NCBI RefSeq assembly: GCF_006717075.1
Contig: NZ_VFQC01000001.1
Location: 806,001 to 870,000, forward strand
DNA from: Haloactinospora alba
GTDB taxonomy: Bacteria > Actinomycetota > Actinomycetes > Streptosporangiales > Streptosporangiaceae
Direction of reading: 5' to 3'
Length of the DNA: 64,000 bases
Shown in pieces: positions 38,518-46,432 of the stretch. Positions within the stretch are counted from its first letter, which is position 1, and the number at the start of each line of letters is the position of its first letter. The notes under the pieces were generated by a model, which was given only the letters and a program-made list of their open reading frames with translations, was not told the DNA's origin and searched no databases. The position numbers and the translations under genes are program-made.

Positions 38518-38814
38518 TCAGTGCTGCCACGGTGTGGGCGGGGCCCCACCATCGCGCAGCCACCGGTCGAGTTCGGTGAAGGCCGCGTCGGCGGGGTCGA
38601 CGCGGCGGGAACGCAGCAGCTCGGACAGGTGGTCGTAGAGCAGGTCCGCGTAGTCCGCCTGTGTCACCACCTCCCGGGGCCAGTGGCCGCCGGTGGCGTC
38701 CCGGTGGTGGCCCGGGTGCCCGGTCGTGAGCACACAGGCGAGCCGAAAGCTCTCACTTCCCGGGCGGCGTTCGCGACACTGGTACTTCTCACTGGGGACA
38801 GCTTCCAGGCTCAT
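38518..38814 (-). CDS. Small hypothetical protein of an actinobacterial cassette
   Basis: A 98-residue protein with a Cys/His pattern (YQCRERRP, then LACVLTTGHPGHHRDATGGHW) seen in small actinomycete proteins of unknown role, and a helical C-terminus (FTELDRWLRDGG). It overlaps the gene upstream by 4 bases (ATGA), so the two form a translationally coupled pair divergent from a GntR-type regulator. Function unknown; the conserved His and Cys could bind a metal. Confidence 0.6.
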   Translation of the reverse strand: MSLEAVPSEKYQCRERRPGSESFRLACVLTTGHPGHHRDATGGHWPREVVTQADYADLLYDHLSELLRSRRVDPADAAFTELDRWLRDGGAPPTPWQH

Positions 38815-39173
38815 GCGGCCACCCCCTCGCGTCGCGTGTGCCGGGCGATGTCGTGCAGAACGGCGACGCCCAACCGGTCACGGTCCACGCGATCCGCTCG
38901 GTCGCGTTCCTGATGCCATGCGCGCTGTCTCTCCAGCGCCCGGTAGTAGGGCCGCACCATCGCGACCTCCAGGTGCAGCGCTTCGGGGTCTTCCCCGGGC
39001 GGGAGCACGCTTTGGCGTGGGGTGCGTTCCTGTGCGTGTGCGGCATGGGACGTGCGGGCGGTGCGGGAAGGGACGGGAACGTCACGGTCGGCGGTCATAG
39101 GACGCGCGTGCACCCCACGCGCAGGCCGGATGAGGCGCGAAACCAGACAGACCAGGGCTATTAGAATGTGCAT
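38811..39173 (-). CDS. Hypothetical protein of a GntR-linked cassette
   Basis: A 120-residue protein with a hydrophobic start (MHILIALVCLVSRLIRP) and a charged Arg-rich C-terminal half (YYRALERQRAWHQERDRADR). The ATG at 39173 has AGGAATC upstream. An internal ATG at 39098 would give a 95-residue form. It is divergent from the small GntR regulator, which may control it. No family is recognised. Confidence 0.5.
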   Translation of the reverse strand: MHILIALVCLVSRLIRPARGVHARPMTADRDVPVPSRTARTSHAAHAQERTPRQSVLPPGEDPEALHLEVAMVRPYYRALERQRAWHQERDRADRVDRDRLGVAVLHDIARHTRREGVAA

Positions 39174-39337
39174 GTCTCTGATTCCTGTTCAATCAGGGGC
39201 CATGTCCCCGGACCGGTGCCAGCGGTCGCGGGGACTTCGTTGTGCGAGTCAAGTCCTAACCATACATCTGCCTTGTCTGGGTCGTCTACCACGTTTGCCA
39301 TATGCTGCGCGTCTGCTTGGTGGCTAACGTCCCACTT

Positions 39338-39574
39338 ATGACAGTCGACCACTTCGATCCGATGCCGCTGTACCAGCAGGTCGCACGGGCTATCCGTGAC
39401 CAGATCAAGGCAGGGGAACTCAATCCGCGCGATGCGATCCCCTCGGAGTCGGAGTTGGTGGCTCACCATGGGGTTGCGCGCGAAACCGCGCGGCGTGCGG
39501 TAGCGCTGCTACGCGAAGAGGGATGGGTGGTGACGCTGCCCCAACGCGGGACGTTCGTAGCAGACCTGGGGTAA
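39338..39574 (+). CDS. Short GntR-type winged-helix regulator without effector domain
   Basis: A 78-residue protein from ATG 39338 that is essentially only the GntR DNA-binding domain: LYQQVARAIRDQIKAGELNP, ESELVAHHGVARETARRAV and EEGWVVTLPQRGTFVADL. Stand-alone domains of this type are common near small accessory cassettes in actinomycetes. It is divergent from the two minus-strand small genes. The effector and targets are unknown. Confidence 0.85.
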   Translation: MTVDHFDPMPLYQQVARAIRDQIKAGELNPRDAIPSESELVAHHGVARETARRAVALLREEGWVVTLPQRGTFVADLG

Positions 39575-40409
39575 GCGGCGCCGCACCCCGAGCTTTCGGC
39601 AGGGAGTCGCGACAATGTGCGGCGGTACAGGTCCAAGCACAGGCGTTCCACACCTGTGCTGGTTGTACATCACTGCGGGATACGGCGGCGCTTTTGGGAG
39701 AGAAGAACCACTCCCACCCAACGACAAGGTCCTGACAGGGAAGAAACCGCCAGCAGCGCAAAGACCGTCATGCTATGGCAGAGAGTGTCCGCTGGTTCTC
39801 CCACAGCGTCTTCGTTCGTTTCCTTAACCTGGCCCCGATCACTCCTTTCTCACCACACGCCCGGCAATGAGAATGCCGCCAGGGCATGGACAGCCGTCGG
39901 ATACGCATACGGGTTCGTTGTGGCCGGGTTCGGCCACGGCGCCCCCTGCCGTTTTCGGCGTGTGGTGGTTTCGTTACCCTTGCCGGGTCGGTGCTGCAGC
40001 GCCAATGTATGGTTTCCCTGCGCACGAGAGAGTTCGCTGGTCATGCCCGGTTCTCTGCGGCCGGTTCGGGTTTGTTGTGCGCCACTGGTCTGGGGCTTTT
40101 CGTCATGCGAACACCGGGTCCTCTTCCGGGGAGGCCCGCCGGGATGCGGTGTCGTGACGGGTGATAGGACCGGGGTGGAAAACGCGAACACCGCGGTTTT
40201 CGTAGTGCGAAAAAATGTGCCGGGCTTATTTGCGTCCTTTCCTGTCCAGGGAGTGACGCGGCGGCGGGGAAGTGTTCTCCGGCAGGACAGGTGCACTGTT
40301 GCTGTGCCGATAGTGGTGTCGGTGGTGCGGAATAGCCTGACCGTGCTCGGCACCGTTTTTGTCGCGGTGTGTCGCTGTGATGAGTGAACGTGGAGAAAGT
40401 AGGAATCTG
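39575..40409. other. Long intergenic region upstream of the toxin locus
   Basis: About 830 bases without a convincing gene. Open frames exist on both strands, but none has a domain, a good ribosome site or plausible composition. It may hold regulatory DNA or the remains of earlier insertions next to the polymorphic toxin. Confidence 0.35.
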
Positions 40410-40781
40410 ATGTCTCAGCGTGTGCCCACCGCGTTGCGCCTGGCGCGGGTGTTGTTCTTCGTCACCGCGGCTCTGGGGGTGATGGCCTACTACACGCTGT
40501 TGAGTTTGCAGGCGCCCTACCCAGGCCTGGTGGCGGGATTCTGGGTCTATATGGGACACACGCTGGTGTCCCTGACATTCGCGTTGCTCATTTCCCAACC
40601 CAAACCCTGGATGCTGTGGGGAATCAGCGCCTACACCGGGCTGGCCATCGTAGTGAGCCTGTTCTCCCTACTCGGAGGCAGCGCGCGGGCCATTCCCCAG
40701 CTGGTCATTCCCGCGATCATCCTGTACTGCGTCCTGAGGCCGGAGTCCCGGCAGTATCTGGCGCGTCGCACAGCGAGTTGA
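40410..40781 (+). CDS. Small polytopic membrane protein upstream of the toxin
   Basis: A protein of about 123 residues from ATG 40410 (GGAATC upstream; ATG 40380 is also possible) with four hydrophobic helices (about 9-28, 38-57, 67-87 and 92-112). No family is recognised. It lies 25 bases before the pilin-leader toxin gene. Similar four-helix proteins accompany the other pilin-leader genes in this window (33319, 37206), which hints at a shared accessory role. Confidence 0.65.
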   Translation: MSQRVPTALRLARVLFFVTAALGVMAYYTLLSLQAPYPGLVAGFWVYMGHTLVSLTFALLISQPKPWMLWGISAYTGLAIVVSLFSLLGGSARAIPQLVIPAIILYCVLRPESRQYLARRTAS

Positions 40782-40806
40782 GCACACCACCGCCGTACCT
40801 GCCGCG

Positions 40807-42906
40807 GTGACTGTTCTCCTTTCTTTGCCCGCCCCCTTTTTTCTTCGTGTGGTGCCCCCCGTGTTACGTACACTCCACGATCCCGAACGCGGTGCCCAGT
40901 TCATCGAGTACGCGGCCGTGCTCGTTCTGGTCGCCTCCATCGCCAGCCTCCTGCTGAGCAGCAGTCTGCTGACGCGTATCAGCGATCTCGTCGGTGGTGC
41001 GGTCTCCTCGATCACCCAGGCGGGAACTGCCGACGAGGGCCAGCACGACGCGCCAGAGGAGGACGGCTCCTCGTCCTCCGGCTCGCAGGCCTCGTCCGGC
41101 GACGGCGGATCCTCCTCACCGGCGTCGGGGACACCGCAGGATGACGGGAACACTCCCGACCTCGAGGACTCGGGGCCTTTCGAGGTGGCGACAACGCCTG
41201 ACGGAAACCCCTACACCCTGGAGGACGCCGCCCGGGACGGTCAGGTGAGCCAGGAGGAGTTCCTCAACACTCCCCAAGGGGTGGTTTTTGCCCACATGGC
41301 AGCCACTCCCAAGGCCCCCGATGTGGAGAGGAAGCCCCGCAGACCCCCTCCTATTCCGGATATCAAGGACATGCCGGGCCTCTGGTGGGAGAACACCAAG
41401 AGCGGCATGGGTGCCCTGAAGAACCGGGCAGGTGAGGATCTGGAGGCTGGCTGGCAACTCGCGACTGACCCGGCCGGAACCATGCGGGAGTCCGGGAAAT
41501 CAATAGCCGACGATGTCCAGAAGAACATCATCGACGCTACGCGGGGAGATGTCGCGAAGGTCCTGCACGGCGATCTCGGAGAGAAGATCGACGGGCATTT
41601 CAGCGCCAGCGCGAAGATCAACAAACACCTGTTCTGGGACGCTCCCTACAGCCCGGGGGGCATGCTCATCGACCACAAGGCCCGGGAGAAGTTCAAAAAC
41701 GGTGATCCGGTAGCTGCCGCCCAGCGCACGAGCTACAACTACGCCTCCTTGTTCCTGTCAGGCGGGTCGAAAGGGTTCCTGAAGATCGCCGGGAAAGGGG
41801 GAAAGACCCCCGAGGGATCCGGAAACACACCAGACACCTCCGATCCCGAGGGTTACCAGCGAGCAGAAGGCGACACGAACAACGACACGGACACGGGCAA
41901 GGAGGACCAGCGCGAGGACAACAACGACAGCGACGAGTCGGGGGCGAGTTGTTCCAGTAACAGTTTCCTGCCTGCCACGCCGGTGGTGTTGGCTGACGGT
42001 TCCCGGGTGGACATCAGTGAGGTCGAGGCGGGTGATGCGGTGTGGGCGTTTGATCCCCGCACTGGTGAGGAGGGTCCGCGTCGGGTCACGGACACGATCT
42101 CCTCGGCCGGGGACAAGCAGCTGGTCGATGTCGCGGTCCAGGACGGGGACGGCGGCAGCCAGACGCTGACGGCGACCCAGGAGCATCCGTTCTGGGCGCC
42201 TCGGGCCGGTGAGTGGGTTGAGGCGGGCGAGCTGCGGGTGGGTACGTGGTTGCGTACCTCCAGCGGCACCTGGGTGCAGGTGCAGGCGCTCAACCACCGC
42301 ACCGCCAGCGACCAGCCGGTCCACAACCTCACTGTCGAGGGCCTGCACACCTACTATGTGGGCGCGGGAAACCAAGACGTCCTCGTACACAATGAAAATA
42401 ATTGCTATTCTGCAAACAAAAATGGGACAAAAAATGTAAGAGAAAAAAAGAATATAGGAAAAGGAAAAAACACTGCGATTGTCGATTACGACATAGATGG
42501 AATGGGAGAAGGGCAAAAGATCGGCGTCAGTGGAAAGAAAAATTCTCCTGATGGAACTTCACCAGTGCCTAATGACAGCGAAAGAGAGTTCTCTGCCAGA
42601 TCTGAGGATGGGGGGCACAGCGCTCCTTGGGACTCAGAAGTTAAGGCACTAGAAGACTTAAGCCAAGATTTGTCAAGCGACGCAAAAGGAAAATTAGAAA
42701 TATATACAGAAAGGCCTCCATGTTCTTCTTGCAGGAGTGTTATATCTCAATTTGAGGAAAAATATCCGAATGTTGACTTGCATGTTTCCTGGGGGAAGAA
42801 AAATAGAACATATAAAGATACCTCGAAGGGATATATCGACCCTGATGTAGAAGAATATGACAATAGGGATTGGTATAAAGATGACATTCCAGATTATTTG
42901 AGGTGA
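40807..42906 (+). CDS. Polymorphic toxin: Flp prepilin leader, HINT domain, deaminase tip
   Basis: A 699-residue modular protein. Residues 1-29 form a leader ending DPERG, followed by AQFIEYAAVLVLVASIASLL (Gly cut site, Glu +5, Tyr +6), the signature of Tad/Flp pilins. An acidic linker and a middle region (about 120-350) follow. A pretoxin-HINT self-processing domain begins at Cys382 (CSSNSFLPATPVVLADGS), contains TATQEHPFW and ends VLVHN (527-529). The C-terminal domain (530-699) has SAPWDSE (Glu611) and ERPPCSSCRSVI (Cys639, Cys642), as in the BURPS668_1122-like toxin deaminases. It presumably edits nucleic acid in competitors. Base composition turns sharply AT-rich at 42391, exactly after HINT. 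The start (GTG) lacks a clear ribosome site; GTG 40861 is an alternative. Confidence 0.88.
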   Translation: MTVLLSLPAPFFLRVVPPVLRTLHDPERGAQFIEYAAVLVLVASIASLLLSSSLLTRISDLVGGAVSSITQAGTADEGQHDAPEEDGSSSSGSQASSGDGGSSSPASGTPQDDGNTPDLEDSGPFEVATTPDGNPYTLEDAARDGQVSQEEFLNTPQGVVFAHMAATPKAPDVERKPRRPPPIPDIKDMPGLWWENTKSGMGALKNRAGEDLEAGWQLATDPAGTMRESGKSIADDVQKNIIDATRGDVAKVLHGDLGEKIDGHFSASAKINKHLFWDAPYSPGGMLIDHKAREKFKNGDPVAAAQRTSYNYASLFLSGGSKGFLKIAGKGGKTPEGSGNTPDTSDPEGYQRAEGDTNNDTDTGKEDQREDNNDSDESGASCSSNSFLPATPVVLADGSRVDISEVEAGDAVWAFDPRTGEEGPRRVTDTISSAGDKQLVDVAVQDGDGGSQTLTATQEHPFWAPRAGEWVEAGELRVGTWLRTSSGTWVQVQALNHRTASDQPVHNLTVEGLHTYYVGAGNQDVLVHNENNCYSANKNGTKNVREKKNIGKGKNTAIVDYDIDGMGEGQKIGVSGKKNSPDGTSPVPNDSEREFSARSEDGGHSAPWDSEVKALEDLSQDLSSDAKGKLEIYTERPPCSSCRSVISQFEEKYPNVDLHVSWGKKNRTYKDTSKGYIDPDVEEYDNRDWYKDDIPDYLR

Positions 42907-42910
42907 CAAT

Positions 42911-43393
42911 ATGACAGAAGAAAATATTGATTTTCTGATAGAAAAAATGAAATCGATGAGTTTGATTTATCATCCATCGAACAAGCATTTGGATTATTCG
43001 ACGGATGATATAAATAATCTGCCTTTCAGGAAAGGTGAAATACATCCTCCTTATTCTTATATTTATTTTCTAAAATCAAGAATGGAGTTTTCTGGACCGG
43101 TCGATTTTCCTATAGATATTTCCTATTTGGCGTGTATAAATTCTTCGGAAACTGCACATGAGCTAACTTTTGAATGTGATTTCAGTGTTCGTGAAAAATT
43201 CTTTTTTTCTGAACATCAAGGATATATAGTATGGTTCTTCAAAGAAGATGGCGCAGTTTATAGGTTTGGTGAAGATACAGAGAGAGAGGAAAAATTGTAC
43301 TCCTCTTTTGAGGAGTTTCTAGAATTTATGATGCTTTTTGCTTTGAGTGCGAGAAGTAAGCGGCTCGCAGAACGGGAAAGAAAAAACTTTTGA
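42911..43393 (+). CDS. Putative immunity protein for the deaminase toxin
   Basis: A 160-residue acidic cytosolic protein (no signal or membrane helix) in strongly AT-rich DNA like the toxin tip. Its ATG lies 4 bases after the toxin stop with GAGGTGA as ribosome site. Position, size and shared composition are the classic pattern of an immunity gene transferred with its toxin domain. Aromatic-rich strands (HPPYSYIYFL, FFFSEHQGYIVWFF) suggest an alpha/beta fold. No immunity family is recognised. Confidence 0.75.
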   Translation: MTEENIDFLIEKMKSMSLIYHPSNKHLDYSTDDINNLPFRKGEIHPPYSYIYFLKSRMEFSGPVDFPIDISYLACINSSETAHELTFECDFSVREKFFFSEHQGYIVWFFKEDGAVYRFGEDTEREEKLYSSFEEFLEFMMLFALSARSKRLAERERKNF

Positions 43394-43796
43394 TATTTCT
43401 CGATCTGATTTGTAGTCCAGGGTAAAACCGTGTAGCGTCGCACTGTCCAAGGCCAAGAAAGATCGACCCTCAACAACTACTCAGTTAGGCGGTTCTGCCC
43501 GGTCTTCAGGTGGGAGGAACACACGTCGGATCGCGTCATGGCAGACGCCTGGTAGTTCCCAAGGCAGGAGAAGCGGTTCGTGCACCAAAGCGATCGGGCA
43601 TGTTGAAGTACGCTGAGCGGATCGCAGCGCTCAGTGGGTATCTGGTTCCCTTGGACGTTCTTGGAGATCAGTCAGTGGAATGTCGGGGAAGATGTAGCAG
43701 GTACAGGTATCGCCACCCGTATGTGGTCAGGTGCTTCACCACCCTCACCCGACTTGCATTGGCTGTGGGAGTGGCCCTCATAGAAGAAGAACGTCG
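43394..43796. other. Intergenic region between the toxin cassette and the OmpA cluster
   Basis: About 400 bases between two convergent genes. It returns to moderate GC. A 7-bp dyad CTGAGCG / CGCTCAG (about 43612-43633) is the only visible structure. A plus-strand open frame entering the next gene antisense is not convincing. It could be a remnant of earlier toxin tips, but nothing identifiable remains. Confidence 0.35.
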
Positions 43797-45389
43797 CTAC
43801 TCGACGGTGAGGTTCTCCATCACGGGGAAGAGCCCTGCCTTGATGTTCACCACGGACACGTCCTCCGGAAGGAAGATGAAGTTGTAGAACTCCTTGCTGG
43901 CCCCGACATCGATACTGCTGATCGAGTTGGTCTGGCTGCAGGGACAGTTCCTCGTTCCCTTATCCGGACCCAGTACGTAGGCGGTGCGGTAACGACGGTC
44001 GGTCACGGGATCGACAATCTTCACACCATCCACGGGCATTCCCCATGTTTCGGAGAACTTCTCGGATCTCAGGGCTCCCCACGGGCTCTTGTCCTTCTCA
44101 CTGTTGTTGGTGATCGTGTAGGTGAGTAGAGCGCCGTTACTGTTGACGCGGTGCAAACCGGTCATTTGAAGATCGTAGTCGACCTGGTCGTCAATGACTT
44201 CCTGCGCCAGATGGCTGGAGGCTTCCGTAGCGGGACGTCCCGCGGGCTGTTCCCCACCAGAACTGTTGTCGCTCGATCCTCCCGCGGTGGAGGAATCGTC
44301 GGGCCGCTCCTTCGGGGCCGTGCCTTCCTCGTCCTTCGGGATGATCACAGAGACGCGCCGGTTGCGTTCCCTGGCCTTCTCACTCGTCCCGTCATAGAGC
44401 GGTTCGCGAGACCCGAACCCTTCGGTCTCGTAGGAGACGTCCCGGTCGACGAGCTCCTCCAGCTCATCCCGGACCGATTCCGCCCGCTCCTCCGACAGCG
44501 GTTCGTTGATCTCGTCGCTGCCCGTGTCATCCGTGTGGCCCTCGATACGGACCTGGGAAACGCTGGACTCCTCGACCTGCTTGGCGCTGCGCTCCAGAAC
44601 CTCGGATGCCTCGCTGGTGATCTCCGACTTGTTCACATCGAACAACACGTCCGTAGACAAGTTGATGTTCGTGGTTTCGGAGTCTTCAACCACCTCGTCG
44701 CTCCCGTCCTCGGAGGCGCTGGAGGCGACCATCTCCCACGCCTGGGGTTTGGCTTGGGAAGCGTCATCCGGATGGGGGAGACCCAGGCTGTCGAGGTCGG
44801 GTTTCTCCTCGCTGATGGGAACACTGACGAAAGGCGACGTGGAGGAGGTGATCACGGAAACCTCCGACACATCGGACGGAGGCGCCGACATGACGGCGGC
44901 GAACGTCTTGCTGTCACCAGCACCGATCCGCTGGGCGAGGGAGTCTTCGGTTTCGGTGCACAGACATCTGCCTTCGGGCCGCCGGTAAGGCATCTGCAGA
45001 GCTTGGTTGGCCTCGTCGATCCACCCGATCCCGGAGAACGCCTCCGTCACGAAGTCCCCTCCGCCCTTGAAGCCCCAGTCGAGATCGCCCCAGACGGAAA
45101 TGTTCTCCGAACTCGTGTTCGTCACCTCGAACGCCGCCACCAGGTGCTCTTCACCGAGGCGGTACAGGGAAAGCTCCGTTTCCGAGCTTTGCGGATGCTC
45201 GGTCAGCGGCTGGTTGGTGATGCTGGAGGCGGGTTTCTCCCGTCCGTCCGAGGAGCCGTCCGCGTCTTTCCCCTCTTCCTGGTCGGAACCCGAGTCAGAG
45301 GAGAAGGTTGCGCATCCGGTGGTTCCGGTGACAAGCGCCACGGTAAGTGCCAGCAGCGGAAAACCACTGGTTTCGGCGAGTTTTCGCAT
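43797..45389 (-). CDS. OmpA-sandwich lipoprotein
   Basis: A 530-residue lipoprotein (signal ALVTGTTGC, Cys about residue 26). A domain of about 130 residues with a T-N-x-S core and a CLC pair (about 65-195) is followed by an OmpA-like domain (about 245-355; TDVLFDVNKSEITSEASEV, EGHTDDTGSD, ERNRRVSVII). A second flanking domain (about 410-530) is related to the first (YTITNNSEKDKSP, CPCSQTN). OmpA domains bind peptidoglycan; the flanking domains are unknown. It lies in tandem with paralogs at 46433 and 48557/47994, all downstream of the Tad locus on the same strand, suggesting an envelope role tied to the pilus or secreted proteins. Confidence 0.82.
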   Translation of the reverse strand: MRKLAETSGFPLLALTVALVTGTTGCATFSSDSGSDQEEGKDADGSSDGREKPASSITNQPLTEHPQSSETELSLYRLGEEHLVAAFEVTNTSSENISVWGDLDWGFKGGGDFVTEAFSGIGWIDEANQALQMPYRRPEGRCLCTETEDSLAQRIGAGDSKTFAAVMSAPPSDVSEVSVITSSTSPFVSVPISEEKPDLDSLGLPHPDDASQAKPQAWEMVASSASEDGSDEVVEDSETTNINLSTDVLFDVNKSEITSEASEVLERSAKQVEESSVSQVRIEGHTDDTGSDEINEPLSEERAESVRDELEELVDRDVSYETEGFGSREPLYDGTSEKARERNRRVSVIIPKDEEGTAPKERPDDSSTAGGSSDNSSGGEQPAGRPATEASSHLAQEVIDDQVDYDLQMTGLHRVNSNGALLTYTITNNSEKDKSPWGALRSEKFSETWGMPVDGVKIVDPVTDRRYRTAYVLGPDKGTRNCPCSQTNSISSIDVGASKEFYNFIFLPEDVSVVNIKAGLFPVMENLTVE

Positions 45390-45472
45390 GTGGGGGTATT
45401 ACCTCGTGTCAGGATCGGTGGTTCCGTATGCTCCAGCGGTCGTTTTCCGGAATGAACCGCAGTGGCCACATA

Positions 45473-45507
45473 GGAACATACCGCTTCCGTACTGGGCGGT
45501 GTGTTCC
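45473..45507. terminator. Hairpin between pilin-leader transglycosylase and OmpA genes
   Basis: Stem GGAACATACCGC / GCGGTGTGTTCC (45473-45484 with 45496-45507; 11 of 12 paired) with an 11-base loop. It lies in the roughly 395-base gap between two minus-strand genes. It may end the upstream transcript or act as a leader structure of the downstream gene. The rest of this gap shows no gene. Confidence 0.35.
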
Positions 45508-45784
45508 GGTCTGGGAAAGCGGACCGCCGCCGTTGGGCACAGGATCAACCGCTGTTTGACCGCCAACCGAACCTCCCTGGTTGTTGTCTTCGAATAAGGA
45601 GAGTTCAAGGGCGGCACACGGGAACCCGCTGGCCGTACATAGGCGTGGTGCGGAAACACAACGAGGATCCCGGTGTGAGAACCGGGAGTCAGTGGCGTGT
45701 ATGGAGGTTTGCGGTCAGCTCGGCTCTTCTCCAGGAAAGGGCGAGTCGGTATCTGGTCAGGGGCAACAGCTCACTTGCCTGTGT

Positions 45785-46396
45785 TCAGTACCAGTGGGTA
45801 CTGGCGTTGCTCGGACCTCCGGAGGGATTCTGCCAGAACTCCCACGCTTTACAGGGGGTCCCGTAGTTGGGGCGTTCGGCGATGTAGTCCAACCCCCACT
45901 GGATCTGAGTCGCAGGGTTCTTGTAGTAGTCGGGAGGCGGATTGTGGCCGGCGCTGGGAAGGAGCTGGGGGATTCCGGCAGCCTGGGAGCTGGGGTTGAT
46001 GGCAGTGTGGTCCCAACCGCTCTCCCGCTGCCACAGGTTGTCGAGGCACTTCCACTGTTTGCCCGTCCAGCCCCGTTCGGCGGCCATCTCCTTCCCGAGC
46101 TTCCTGTTCTCCTCGTTCTTGACACTGCCCTCGGGGACATCACCGAAGGTGACGGGCCGCCGCTGGGGCGGATCCGTGTCTTCTACCTCCACCCAGGACT
46201 TGCTGTCGCATTCGGGGCCTTCGACGAGGCAGATGGCTTTCCGGACGCCGTCGTGGAGGACATTGCCCGGCTGGAGGGCGGCGATCGTTCCGATCAGAAC
46301 CGAAACGAAGACCAGCGCCGTCGCGGTTTCGATGAGTGGGGCGCCTCGGTCGGACTTCGGCCGCCTGCGTCTCGGGATAAAGCGGCGGATGTTCAC
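45785..46396 (-). CDS. Prepilin-leader protein with lytic transglycosylase-like domain
   Basis: A 203-residue protein. The leader MNIRRFIPRRRRPKSDRG is followed by APLIETATALVFVSVLIGTI: Gly cut site and Glu +5, but Thr rather than an aromatic at +6. Two Cys follow the helix (ICLVEGPEC), echoing the other pilin-leader proteins. The C-terminal domain (about 115-203) resembles actinobacterial SLT-like lytic transglycosylases: WKCLDNLWQRESGWDHTAIN with the likely catalytic Glu in RESGW, then GIPQLLPS and IQWGLDYIAERYG-like spacing ending in a Trp-His-rich tail. It would cleave peptidoglycan at the cell surface. The start is GTG at 46396 with AAGGAG upstream. It lies between OmpA paralogs. Confidence 0.8.
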   Translation of the reverse strand: MNIRRFIPRRRRPKSDRGAPLIETATALVFVSVLIGTIAALQPGNVLHDGVRKAICLVEGPECDSKSWVEVEDTDPPQRRPVTFGDVPEGSVKNEENRKLGKEMAAERGWTGKQWKCLDNLWQRESGWDHTAINPSSQAAGIPQLLPSAGHNPPPDYYKNPATQIQWGLDYIAERPNYGTPCKAWEFWQNPSGGPSNASTHWY

Positions 46397-46432
46397 CGGT
46401 CTACTCCTTCGGTCGGGGGGATTATCCGTGGT

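Noticed and set aside
39617..40387. A 256-codon plus-strand frame upstream of the toxin locus
   Set aside because: No ribosome site, Arg/Cys-rich atypical composition and competing frames on the other strand.
43510..43887. Plus-strand open frame between the immunity gene and the OmpA cluster
   Set aside because: It enters the OmpA-family gene antisense, and lacks a ribosome site and domain.
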